Shown here in pieces: positions 44,620 through 52,575 of a DNA stretch of 64,000 nucleotides. Position 1 is the first letter of the stretch. The number at the start of each line of letters is the position of its first letter. Position numbers and translations under genes: made by a program. The DNA comes from an uncultured Ruminiclostridium sp. (GTDB lineage: Bacteria > Bacillota > Clostridia > Oscillospirales > Ruminococcaceae), in the NCBI GenBank assembly GCA_947627695.1, contig CANQXF010000006.1:83867-147866 (forward strand), given 5' to 3'. The notes below the pieces were generated by a model. The model was not told the DNA's origin and searched no databases. It saw only the letters and a program-made list of their open reading frames with translations.

Positions 44620-44635
44620 GAAGCCCCTCAGGGGC

Positions 44636-44711
44636 TGGAGCGGATTACGAGGCTCGAACTCGCTACCTCCACCTTGGCAAGGTGGCGCTCTACCGGATGA
44701 GCTAAATCCGC
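44636..44711 (-). tRNA. tRNA-Gly (anticodon GCC)
   Basis: A 76-nt cloverleaf with GCGGATTTAGCTC at its 5' end, anticodon loop TTGCCAA (GCC) and encoded CCA. A palindrome (AGCCCCT, GA-free, AGGGGCT) directly abuts its 3' end, similar in place but not sequence to that after the CCC gene. Confidence 0.96.
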
Positions 44712-44713
44712 GG

Positions 44714-44866
44714 TTGTCAGTGTACAGTGTATAGTTGATAGTTGACAATGGTGGTGTCCGCTGTGCGGACAAATTTGGATTGGCGTGTACAAATTTGCAC
44801 CTGTCATTTAAATCTGCGGCAAAGCCGCTCCACAACTGTACACTGTCAACTGTACACTGTACACTG
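44714..44866. repeat. Interspersed hairpin element, copy E
   Basis: Arm with CAGTGTACAGTG, hairpin 1 with stem GTCCGC/GCGGAC, core ACAAATTTGCACCTGTCATT, hairpin 2 with stem GCGGC/GCCGC, then arm CACTGTCAACTGTACACTG. Both hairpin stems differ from the other copies while keeping pairing. It fills the gap between tRNA-Phe and tRNA-Gly(GCC). Confidence 0.82.
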
Positions 44867-44868
44867 CT

Positions 44869-44944
<76 letters not shown>

Positions 44945-44945
44945 A

Positions 44946-45121
44946 AAGTAGTTTTGCTGCGCAAAACTACGATCCAACATTGCTTGATTTTCCCTTAAGG
45001 AAAATCATTTTCGCTTCGCGAAAACCGCAATATTGGACACGTTGTGCGGTGAAATCGACTTTTGCCGATTTAATACACCTTATGGCGAGAGCAACTGCTT
45101 CCAGTTGCTCCCGAACCGTAT
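44946..45121. other. Hairpin-dense spacer between tRNA-Phe and tRNA-Asp
   Basis: About 176 nt with several strong stems in a row: GTAGTTTTGC/GCAAAACTAC, GATTTTCC/GGAAAATC, TTTTCGC/GCGAAAA and GAGCAACTG/CAGTTGCTC, the last three with short loops. I see no gene in it. It is either a transcribed processing spacer or a remnant of structured repeat elements. Confidence 0.6.
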
Positions 45122-45198
45122 TGGCGACCCGGATGGGGTTCGAACCCACGACCTCTAGCGTGACAGGCTAGCGTTCTAACCAGCTGAACTACCGGGCC
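45122..45198 (-). tRNA. tRNA-Asp (anticodon GTC)
   Basis: A 77-nt cloverleaf, GGCCCGGTAGTTCAGCTGG at the 5' end, anticodon loop CTGTCAC (GTC), and encoded CCA. Confidence 0.97.
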
Positions 45199-45201
45199 AT
45201 G

Positions 45202-45277
45202 TGGTGGGAGCTACAGGGCTCGAACCTGTGACCCTCTGCTTGTAGGGCAGATGCTCTCCCAGCTGAGCTAAGCTCCC
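45202..45277 (-). tRNA. tRNA-Val (anticodon TAC)
   Basis: A 76-nt cloverleaf, GGGAGCTTAGCTCAGCTGG at the 5' end, anticodon loop CCTACAA (TAC), and encoded CCA. It is the first gene of the tRNA cluster, 3 nt before tRNA-Asp. Confidence 0.97.
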
Positions 45278-45290
45278 GCACAGCTATTTT

Positions 45291-45319
45291 ATTATACAAG
45301 ACTTTCCCCTGTTTGTCAA
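45291..45319 (-). promoter_or_regulatory. Consensus promoter of the tRNA cluster
   Basis: Minus strand TTGACA (45314-45319), 17-bp spacer, TATAAT (45291-45296), perfect in both boxes, 13 bp before the tRNA-Val 5' end. Confidence 0.88.
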
Positions 45320-45471
45320 TCCCTTTTTAAAAATTTTTATGATTTGTAGAAATTTAACAAAAATTATTCATAATTTTACAATAAACATACAAAGAATAAT
45401 GAGCGCCGTGCTGTAAAAACTATATTAAACCCTCGGATAATTTGAATTAAAAAGAAAGGAAGAAAACGAAA

Positions 45472-45696
45472 ATGATGGACAAAATTGCGCTTTGGATACT
45501 CCTCATAGGCGGACTCAACTGGGGTCTTGTGGGAATTTTCCGCTTTGACCTTATAGCGTGGGCATTTGGGGGAAGCGACTCCGTAATAAGCCGCATACTC
45601 TATATAATAGTAGCTCTTGCGGCGGTATGGTGCGTATCTCTCTTCTTCCGCAAAAATGAGCTTGTGGGTGACAGCAGAGACGTAGAGACCCACTGA
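45472..45696 (+). CDS. DUF378 small membrane protein
   Basis: A 74-residue protein with two hydrophobic helices. The first, ALWILLIGGLNWGLVGIF, is the signature of DUF378 (YuzA-like). Function is unknown. AAGGAAG precedes the start (two adjacent ATGs; the first is used here). It is a single gene with its own terminator. Confidence 0.9.
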   Translation: MMDKIALWILLIGGLNWGLVGIFRFDLIAWAFGGSDSVISRILYIIVALAAVWCVSLFFRKNELVGDSRDVETH

Positions 45697-45703
45697 CGAT
45701 AAG

Positions 45704-45726
45704 ATCCCCGCTTTTTCGGCGGGGAT
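45704..45726 (+). terminator. Terminator after the DUF378 gene
   Basis: Perfect 8-bp GC-rich stem 45704-45711 with 45719-45726, followed by TTTTG on the plus strand. Confidence 0.78.
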
Positions 45727-45738
45727 TTTGTCTACATA

Positions 45739-46092
45739 TTATTCCGTAAGATGAAAGCTCACGTCTAAAAGCTCCTTTATATCCTCCTCGTCAGCGCTTT
45801 CAAGCAAAAGTGTGAGCCAGTGTGCCTTGTTCATATGATAAGCGGGGAACACGCCTTTTTTGCCAATATACGAGCCCATAAGCACAGGACCGCACTTTAC
45901 GTCCGCTATCACCGCCGTTCCCTCTCCCGAAAGACCTAATTTGCTTTTTGGAATTTCCATAATAACGGCGAACCATTTTCCCTTTTCTCCGTGGCGCAGC
46001 ACGCAGTAGTCTGGGTATTTCTGCCAGAGATACTGGGGCTTTGCGCCGTATTTTTCAAATACGAGTTTTATAAGTTGAGATTTGTTCATCAC
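45739..46092 (-). CDS. MmcQ/YjbR family protein
   Basis: A 117-residue protein with the double-wing DNA-binding fold of YjbR: NKSQLIKLVFEKYGAKPQYLWQ, DYCVLRHGEKGKWFAVIMEI, FPAYHMNKAHWLTLLL. Role is unknown. It overlaps the coiled-coil protein gene by 4 nt and is translationally coupled to it. Confidence 0.9.
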   Translation of the reverse strand: MMNKSQLIKLVFEKYGAKPQYLWQKYPDYCVLRHGEKGKWFAVIMEIPKSKLGLSGEGTAVIADVKCGPVLMGSYIGKKGVFPAYHMNKAHWLTLLLESADEEDIKELLDVSFHLTE

Positions 46093-47279
46093 GACTCCGT
46101 TTGAAGATACAGATATTCATCGTCTATCAAAACGTTGACAGGGGCGTTGTATAATTTATCGATATCCTGTATGGCTGTTACAAAAGGCTGAACCATACTG
46201 TTGCGACTGTCAAGGATAAGCTCTGACATGGCGTTTATCTTTTTATTCTTTTTATGCTCTGCCTTTGCGGCAGTATCAGTAAGGAATTTATCCATTCCCG
46301 CCTTTTTAGTGAGTTTTGTGTCACTGAGGGAACGGCTGGTCTGCTCCACGGCATTGAGTATATTTTTCTCTATCGTTGTAGCTGCGTCATCGTATATTAT
46401 TGTATAGCAATCGGAATATACTTCTCTGTATTCCAATGACATATCTTCCAGCTTTTTGCATATGCTGCCGAGAAAATCAGAATCAAAGTTTTTTGAGATC
46501 ATTACCTCCAGCAGAGAGGCAAAGGAGAAAATATACAGTGACAAACGGTAATTCTGCAATTGAGAATTTATTTTATTTGCTTTTTCCTCCACATTTTTGC
46601 CTATATGCAGATTGCGGGTAAGTTCGTTTTTTTCCTTAAGCCCCTGAATATCGTTCCGATAAAATTCTATCTGCTGAATGGCGTGGTTTTTGACGTCCAA
46701 CACTTTCATATGATAGTTGCTGAGAGCCATTTCATTATCCACGTTATACTTATAATTTTCCCTTATCTCTTCCAGCGTGGTGAGATTTCCCCGCAGCTGA
46801 GCTTTTTTATCCTCTTCAAGAAATTCTATTATCCTTTCGGTATTTTCCTGAACGTTTTTAAGAGTTTTTTCTATTTCCATAAGCGCCGCCGCCATAAAAA
46901 GGGTCGTCGGGTCATAAGGCATTTTTTGCGTAAAATTACCGTTCGAATTTGTAACTTCTTCCAGCTTTGCCTGAGCAAATTTCCCGTTGTTTTTCACAAC
47001 GCCGGTTATAATGCCTGAACCGTCCTTACAGCGTATCATTTCCGCATTGATGTTGTCGATACGCCGATACAGCTTTTCTCCGTTATTTGTAAGCACGCTT
47101 TGCGTGACCGTTCTGAAAGCGCCTGGAAGTGTTGAAAACGCTCCGCCCATAGCGATAATTCCCGCTATGGGTATTTTTTGATAAGAAGATATATTCAGTA
47201 TTTTTTTATTTTCTTTTGACAAAAATTCTTTTTCAAGGATTGAATTGATTATCTCGTTCTTTTTTTCATCGCCCGACAT
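46089..47279 (-). CDS. Coiled-coil protein of unknown function
   Basis: A 396-residue protein I do not recognise. A hydrophobic stretch near 34-58 (IPIAGIIAMGGAFSTLPGAF) may be a membrane segment; the rest is mostly charged helix with likely coiled coil about 130-280, and another hydrophobic patch at 250-265 (LYIFSFASLLEVMI). It appears AT-rich compared with neighbours. Its gene is coupled to a YjbR-family gene, which gives no firm clue. AAAGGAA precedes the start. Confidence 0.6.
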   Translation of the reverse strand: MSGDEKKNEIINSILEKEFLSKENKKILNISSYQKIPIAGIIAMGGAFSTLPGAFRTVTQSVLTNNGEKLYRRIDNINAEMIRCKDGSGIITGVVKNNGKFAQAKLEEVTNSNGNFTQKMPYDPTTLFMAAALMEIEKTLKNVQENTERIIEFLEEDKKAQLRGNLTTLEEIRENYKYNVDNEMALSNYHMKVLDVKNHAIQQIEFYRNDIQGLKEKNELTRNLHIGKNVEEKANKINSQLQNYRLSLYIFSFASLLEVMISKNFDSDFLGSICKKLEDMSLEYREVYSDCYTIIYDDAATTIEKNILNAVEQTSRSLSDTKLTKKAGMDKFLTDTAAKAEHKKNKKINAMSELILDSRNSMVQPFVTAIQDIDKLYNAPVNVLIDDEYLYLQTES

Positions 47280-47318
47280 AATTATATTTTCCTTTCTTTT
47301 TATATTATTATATTGGGC

Positions 47319-47957
47319 TTATTGTCTTTCCCACTTCTCCCTCAGCTTCCAGCACAGCGGGAACAGCACTCCTCCCACCACGTTGCCGAGAGAAATTATC
47401 AGTATGCACAGCAATGAACGCCCTTCAAACAGCTTTCCCGCCATCGCAAAATAGAACATATCCGCGATGCTGTGTTCAAATCCCGCCAGAATGAACGCCA
47501 CCACGCCGAAAACGATACCGATATATTTTCCCAGCTCGTGGGAATTTTTTCCGTAGGAATCCACCGCTATGTAAATGCAGATGTTGCAGAAAATGCCCAG
47601 CACGAACAAGGACAGCAGGCTGTCGTCAGCCTTGGTCTGAGCAAGAGCAGCGGCGGCGCTCTGGAATTTTTCCCCCTGCCGTGTAAGCCCCAGCAAAGCC
47701 GCGGTCAGCCACGCTCCGCAAAGGTTTCCCGCCCATATTATAAGCAGGTCTATCAAGAACTTCGGCTTGTTGTCAAAAAGATATACCGCCTTTCCCGTAA
47801 ACAGGTTAAGGCTCTTTGTGCAGACGGTGAAAAGTCCTACCGAGAAGAACAATGCGCCCACTATCTTGTTTTCGCAGGCGAGATACACAGCTCCGCCCAT
47901 AGCTATGGCAACTCCTGCAAGAATGGCGAACAGAAACGTGGTGATGAATTTTTTCAT
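47319..47957 (-). CDS. Formate/nitrite transporter family protein
   Basis: A 212-residue six-helix FNT channel, shorter than many. Visible: FAILAGVAIAMGGAVYLAC, FTVCTKSLNLFTGKAVYLF, IIWAGNLCGAWL, GFEHSIADMFYFAMAG with the conserved central His, and GNVVGGVLFPLCW. Formate, nitrite or hydrosulfide is the likely anion; the sequence does not decide. Transcribed alone. Confidence 0.9.
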   Translation of the reverse strand: MKKFITTFLFAILAGVAIAMGGAVYLACENKIVGALFFSVGLFTVCTKSLNLFTGKAVYLFDNKPKFLIDLLIIWAGNLCGAWLTAALLGLTRQGEKFQSAAAALAQTKADDSLLSLFVLGIFCNICIYIAVDSYGKNSHELGKYIGIVFGVVAFILAGFEHSIADMFYFAMAGKLFEGRSLLCILIISLGNVVGGVLFPLCWKLREKWERQ

Positions 47958-48071
47958 ATTTTACCTCACAAACAGTGTATTTATCTATATTGTAACCTTT
48001 AGCGGGGGTGTTGTCAACAGGGAATTGAGAAGAATACCGTTTATTAGTGTGATGTGCTTATTCCAATATGC

Positions 48072-48109
48072 TCTGAGAGGATTTCTTTTGGAAAAGAAAT
48101 CCTCTCAGA
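48072..48109. repeat. Perfect 38-bp palindrome
   Basis: Arms 48072-48089 and 48092-48109 are fully complementary over 18 bp around a central GG. It lies just downstream of the ApbE-like gene. No T-run follows on either side, so it is not a normal terminator. Confidence 0.88.
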
Positions 48110-48115
48110 CTCTCC

Positions 48116-49357
48116 TTAGAAAACTTTAGCTTGCTTTACCTCATACCCCTCAGTCACGTCGGTTATCTCCCCGTCATACGAAGTCCATATCGTTTTATCA
48201 ACAGAATATACGATACTGATTTTCCCGTCCGCAATCAAAGCCGAGGGTCGGAATTCGTCGCTGATATAAACGTCGAGAGCCTTTAAAAGCACTTCCGAGC
48301 AGCTTTCCTCCTCTGAAAGGCAGACAAGGTTGCTCACCGCCGCAAGGCAGGAGCCGTCCTTCACGCTCATATACGGGAATTTGACCTCGCCGTTTTGCAT
48401 AACGTAGTATCTTGCGTCGTCCGCCGAGTTGACGGGGAAGGACCTGAGGGAAACTATGCTCACAGGCTTGGAGTAATCCAGCGTTCCCGTACATAAAACG
48501 CCTTTTTCCGTCTTGTCGAACAAATTCAGTGAAAACTCTGTCCCTCTGTCGTCAAGATTTCTGGTAAACCCGTCAAAGGAGGACAGCACTCCGTGGGTAA
48601 AGCCGCTGCTGATAAGCGCTTCCGCCATATAATCGGCGATAAAGGCGTTTTTCATATAGTGAAAGCCGAAAAAGACGTAAATATCGTTTTCCTTTCCAAA
48701 GGCAAGGTATTCCTCCGAAATGTTAAGGCGCACCTTGTTTTCCCCCAGAAGCTGAATTGAAATATCCTTATCGTTTGCGGCAAATACGGCGATTTTCTCA
48801 AAAAGCTCCGCCAGCTCCTTATTCTGAGCAGGGTCGTAGCTTTCCGTTTCCCAGTCCTCGCTGCAGGAGAAAAGCAGGCTGTAATACTCCCACATAGGCG
48901 CAAGAAAGCCCTGTCTGCTTTTTGCATTGTCCAGCTTTTCCAGCGCTTTGTACAACGCCTCGTCCACCGTTACATCTTCGTTCGGGTGAGCGTTCAGGTA
49001 CGCCACGTTGTTCACGCCCTCAAAAAGCTGATTTTCGTTGAAAAGCTGATACGCCTTTGCGCTGACCTCGCCGTACAGTCCGGCGATCTGGTTGTACTCC
49101 TCTTTCGCCATGATATCGCCGTGGCCTATATCGTATTGCAGCAGAAATTCATCACTGCAATCCGCCTGGGACGACTGTTCCCGTTCTATCGGCTGCCAGC
49201 CCGTCTGCTGGGTGAAAAAGCCTGACAGACCGTATATCAGAGCAGCTGCGCCAAGCACCAGAAAAACGGCGAAAAGCACCACCCTCAGCTTTAAATGCTT
49301 TTGCTCCACGTCTATGCTTTCGATACCGCTGTCCTTTTTTCCGAATAAACCCTTCAT
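48116..49357 (-). CDS. Membrane-anchored ApbE-like protein
   Basis: A 413-residue protein with a cytoplasmic start, one membrane helix (about 26-50) and an external domain. The external domain follows the order of ApbE flavin transferases: VNNVAYLNAHPNEDVTVDEALYKALEKL, LLGENKVRLNISEEYLAFGK, YMAEALISSGFTHGVLSSFDG and SVVSLRSFPVNSADDARYY. The glycine-rich and TSG-type catalytic motifs of true ApbE are not seen. I infer a divergent, perhaps inactive, ApbE-like protein. It follows the opp operon but after a terminator, so it may be separately transcribed. Confidence 0.5.
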   Translation of the reverse strand: MKGLFGKKDSGIESIDVEQKHLKLRVVLFAVFLVLGAAALIYGLSGFFTQQTGWQPIEREQSSQADCSDEFLLQYDIGHGDIMAKEEYNQIAGLYGEVSAKAYQLFNENQLFEGVNNVAYLNAHPNEDVTVDEALYKALEKLDNAKSRQGFLAPMWEYYSLLFSCSEDWETESYDPAQNKELAELFEKIAVFAANDKDISIQLLGENKVRLNISEEYLAFGKENDIYVFFGFHYMKNAFIADYMAEALISSGFTHGVLSSFDGFTRNLDDRGTEFSLNLFDKTEKGVLCTGTLDYSKPVSIVSLRSFPVNSADDARYYVMQNGEVKFPYMSVKDGSCLAAVSNLVCLSEEESCSEVLLKALDVYISDEFRPSALIADGKISIVYSVDKTIWTSYDGEITDVTEGYEVKQAKVF

Positions 49358-49403
49358 AAATTACCTCCGCCGCACAAAGCGGCTGCGCCTTGATAGAAAC
49401 AAA

Positions 49404-49433
49404 GTGCCATATCCAGATATGCGGATATGGCAC
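49404..49433 (-). terminator. Terminator of the opp operon
   Basis: Perfect 11-bp stem 49404-49414 with 49423-49433, followed on the minus strand by TTTGTTTC. It lies about 47 nt after the oppF stop. Confidence 0.72.
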
Positions 49434-49480
49434 GTAGATTTTTCCACAGTACCGAACCCTTGTGGATACGGCACGGCGAA

Positions 49481-50803
49481 TTACAGCAAAGCCAGAAGCA
49501 GGAGCAGCAGATACAGAAGCACCAACGCTCCTATAACGGCAAGTCCCGCAATTGCGCCTCTGAAGCAGGCCTTTGCATTGCGTGTATGACGGAACTTCTT
49601 GAATATCAGCCCCGCAATGATACCGATAGGCGGCAGGAAGAAGGAGCCTATCTTGTACCACACGTTGCCCGTATCGTGAAGAGGCGGCAGGGTTACGTCA
49701 GCTTCCTGACTCTCGCTGCTTTCTTCCTCTTTCTTCTTTTCATACGCCTCCATCTCCTCAGGTGTGAGTATGGTGACGGATTTCAGGGGAACGTTCTTTT
49801 CGCGGATAGCCTTGTATTCCTCTATTTCCTTCTTGTTGCCGTAAACGAAGTGATTATGACCGATATCCGTCAGCACAGGCTTGTCTGTGCTGTAATCGTG
49901 AACAGACGGGTCATATGTGAACAGCAGCTTGTTCTTTTCCAGATTGGGGTCGGGAATAGGTATAGCCGAAATAAGGGAACGTGTGTAGGGGTGGATAGGG
50001 AAGTTGAACAATTCCTCCGCCTCAGCTACCTCCACGATATCGCCCTTGTAGATAACGCCTATCCTGTCGGAAATAAAGCGCACGATAGAAAGGTCGTGAG
50101 CGATGAACAGATAAGTAACGCCTCTCTCCTGCTGGAACTTGTTCAGCAGGTTCAGCACCTGCGCGCGGATAGAAACGTCCAGAGCCGAAATAGGCTCGTC
50201 CGCAACTACCAGCTCAGGCTCCATTACCATTGCTCTTGCAAGACCTATTCTCTGCCGCTGACCGCCTGAAAATTCGTGAGGATATCTGGTGAGATGCTCA
50301 GGCAGCAGACCTACCTCATTGATTATCTTTTCCACCTTCCGAACACGGTCGGCCTCGTTTTCAAACAAATGGAAGTTATACAGACCCTCTGATATGATGT
50401 AGTCCACAGTCGCTCTTTCGTTCAGCGACGCGGCGGGGTCCTGGAACACCATCTGTATATTTCTTATGACCTCTCTGTCAAGAGAGTGGGGGATCTTACC
50501 CGTTATTCTTATGCCTTTATAGAGTATCTCGCCGTTTGCGCAGGGATTGACTCTTATGACGGCTCTGCCTATCGTGGTTTTGCCTGAGCCCGATTCTCCT
50601 ACCAGCGAGAACGTCTCTCCCTTGTAAATATCAAAGGAAGCATTTTTAACGGCTCTCACGGCATTGTCGCCCTTGCCGAACGTGATATCCACGTTCTTCA
50701 GCGACAACAGCACCTCTTTGCCGGTCTCCTTGTCTATGGGACCGTGTTCGGGCAGGTGACTGGCCGTTTTTGAAAGCTGTATTTTATTTTTCTTTTCAGA
50801 CAT
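49481..50803 (-). CDS. oppF: Oligopeptide ABC ATPase OppF with membrane hairpin tail
   Basis: ATPase subunit of peptide import. Walker [11 protein letters not shown]-loop [13 protein letters not shown], signature [15 protein letters not shown] and Walker [12 protein letters not shown] are intact, and the domain ends with the Opp-type peptide-binding C-region (ISAIPIPDP). About 130 extra residues follow: a charged linker, then two hydrophobic helices at roughly 380-440 ([14 protein letters not shown] and [23 protein letters not shown]). ABC ATPases of this class normally have no membrane segments. ATG 50803 is chosen because GAGGAGG lies 10 nt upstream. Confidence 0.9.
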   Translation of the reverse strand: MSEKKNKIQLSKTASHLPEHGPIDKETGKEVLLSLKNVDITFGKGDNAVRAVKNASFDIYKGETFSLVGESGSGKTTIGRAVIRVNPCANGEILYKGIRITGKIPHSLDREVIRNIQMVFQDPAASLNERATVDYIISEGLYNFHLFENEADRVRKVEKIINEVGLLPEHLTRYPHEFSGGQRQRIGLARAMVMEPELVVADEPISALDVSIRAQVLNLLNKFQQERGVTYLFIAHDLSIVRFISDRIGVIYKGDIVEVAEAEELFNFPIHPYTRSLISAIPIPDPNLEKNKLLFTYDPSVHDYSTDKPVLTDIGHNHFVYGNKKEIEEYKAIREKNVPLKSVTILTPEEMEAYEKKKEEESSESQEADVTLPPLHDTGNVWYKIGSFFLPPIGIIAGLIFKKFRHTRNAKACFRGAIAGLAVIGALVLLYLLLLLLALL

Positions 50804-50820
50804 CAGCGCCTGTCCTCCTC

Positions 50821-52566
50821 TCAAATATTGAATGCTGAGATCAGCTTGCCGTGAATATCCTTGATTATCTCAGGCTTTTCCACCTGCGGTGAACGCGGGT
50901 CGAGCAGCCAGGTCTTTGCGTAGTGAGTGTCCGTCACCTTGAACATAGGCGGCTCTTTCAGCGTGTCTATCCTCAGACAGTAGGGATTTCTGGGAGCGAA
51001 CGGGTCGCCCACTATCTTGTTATACAGCGAGGGAGGAGTACCCGTGATAGAGTACAGCTTCGTGTTTCTCTCCGCAAGCTGCGGCAAGGACGAAAGCAGC
51101 GCCCAGGTGTATGGGTGACGGGGGTCGTAGAATACCTCCTCCACCGTGCCAAGCTCAACTATCTGTCCCGCATAAAGCACCGCCACACGGTCCGCTACGT
51201 TTGCAACAACGCCAAGGTCGTGGGTGATGAACACGATAGTGAAGTTAAATTCCTTCTGAAGATTTTTGATAAGCTGGAGTATCTGCGCCTGAATGGTAAC
51301 GTCCAGCGCCGTTGTCGGCTCGTCGCATATGAGTATCTTCGGCTGACAGGACAAGGCGATAGCGATAACTATACGCTGTCTCATACCGCCCGAATACTGG
51401 AAAGGATAGTCGTCGAAACGCTTTTCCACATTGGGTATGCCGACCTTGCGCATAAGCTCCAGCGCCCTTGCTCTCGCCTCTATCTCCGAGCAGTGCTGGT
51501 GCTTGATGATAATTGAAGTTATCTGCTTTCCGATAGTGATTATCGGGTTCAGCGAAGTCATAGGGTCTTGGAAAACGGTTGCTATCTTCTTTCCTCTTAT
51601 CTGCATCCAGTCGCCCGCATACCTTATCTTTGCCAGGTTCAGCACGCAGGTGCCGTGAAGATAGCTGTCGTTTTCGTCCAGATATTTTACTCTGAACACC
51701 ACCGTATCGAAAACTGCGTTGCGCTGTTCCTCGTTTTCAAGGTCAACGCCCATCTGCATAGCCTTTTTGAAGGCGTCCAGCAGTTCCTTTATCAGCTTTC
51801 TGCGCTTTACGATATCGTATCTTCCTACGGAAAGATAAATTTCCTTTGCCAGTATCTCGTTCCTCTTGAGGACCTTTTCGCTCACCTGACCCGCAGTTTC
51901 CTTTTTGTACTGCGCGTCAAGAGCAGCCTTCCTCTCGTTGTAGGATTTGAGAAATTCCTGGTCTGCGGCGGCTTTTTTCTTGATAGCGGCCGCCTTTTCT
52001 TCCTTTTCCTTTTCCAGCGCCTTTATCTTCTTGTCATATTCGTCGATCTGGGCGGAGACCTTTTTCATCTGCTCCTTATCCTTAGGGTCGATGGTCTGCT
52101 TAAGGTTGAACGCCTCTGTGCGCTGATATTTCAGCTCGGCGTCCTTTGCGTCATAAGCGGCGGCGTCGCTGTCAGAAAGGGAATATTTAGCTTTCTTTTC
52201 ATCTTCCAGAGCTACCGTTTTCTTGTAGGTTTCAGCGCCAAGCTCCAGCTTTGAGAATTCGTCCAGCTTTTTCTTTATCCCGGGGACGAAACGATTTGCG
52301 GCGGAGGCAGAGACCTTCGTGTCCGCAAGCTCCTCGTCGTCAAATATTATCTGTCCGTTGTCGATAAAGCCGTTAGAGTCCAGCATTCCCGCAAAGGTTT
52401 TTGTAAACACCGATTTGCCTGAGCCCGACTCTCCCACGATAGCGATGGATTCGTTCTCGTAAATGTCAAGGGAGATGCCTCTTATGGCGGTGAGCTTTCT
52501 TCCGCGCACGCTGAACTTTACCACAAGGTCCTTAATGGACAATAAAACCTTTTTGTTATTCTCCAT
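50821..52566 (-). CDS. oppD: Oligopeptide ABC ATPase OppD with large insertion
   Basis: ATPase subunit, 581 residues against about 330 for typical OppD. Walker A is at 45-52 (GESGSGKS), Q-loop about 330-340 ([11 protein letters not shown]), signature 391-398 (YSGGMRQR), Walker B 411-417 (LICDEPT), and the usual C-terminal region ([15 protein letters not shown]) is present. Residues 82-318 are extra: highly charged helix with coiled-coil character ([20 protein letters not shown]). The insertion lies between Walker A and the Q-loop, where the canonical protein has only a short stretch. All catalytic motifs remain, so it is likely active. Confidence 0.92.
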   Translation of the reverse strand: MENNKKVLLSIKDLVVKFSVRGRKLTAIRGISLDIYENESIAIVGESGSGKSVFTKTFAGMLDSNGFIDNGQIIFDDEELADTKVSASAANRFVPGIKKKLDEFSKLELGAETYKKTVALEDEKKAKYSLSDSDAAAYDAKDAELKYQRTEAFNLKQTIDPKDKEQMKKVSAQIDEYDKKIKALEKEKEEKAAAIKKKAAADQEFLKSYNERKAALDAQYKKETAGQVSEKVLKRNEILAKEIYLSVGRYDIVKRRKLIKELLDAFKKAMQMGVDLENEEQRNAVFDTVVFRVKYLDENDSYLHGTCVLNLAKIRYAGDWMQIRGKKIATVFQDPMTSLNPIITIGKQITSIIIKHQHCSEIEARARALELMRKVGIPNVEKRFDDYPFQYSGGMRQRIVIAIALSCQPKILICDEPTTALDVTIQAQILQLIKNLQKEFNFTIVFITHDLGVVANVADRVAVLYAGQIVELGTVEEVFYDPRHPYTWALLSSLPQLAERNTKLYSITGTPPSLYNKIVGDPFAPRNPYCLRIDTLKEPPMFKVTDTHYAKTWLLDPRSPQVEKPEIIKDIHGKLISAFNI

Positions 52567-52575
52567 ACCGACCTC

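Noticed and set aside
17541..44866. Insertion sequence
   Set aside because: The repeats are about 130-160 bp with no transposase frame, so at most a non-autonomous element.
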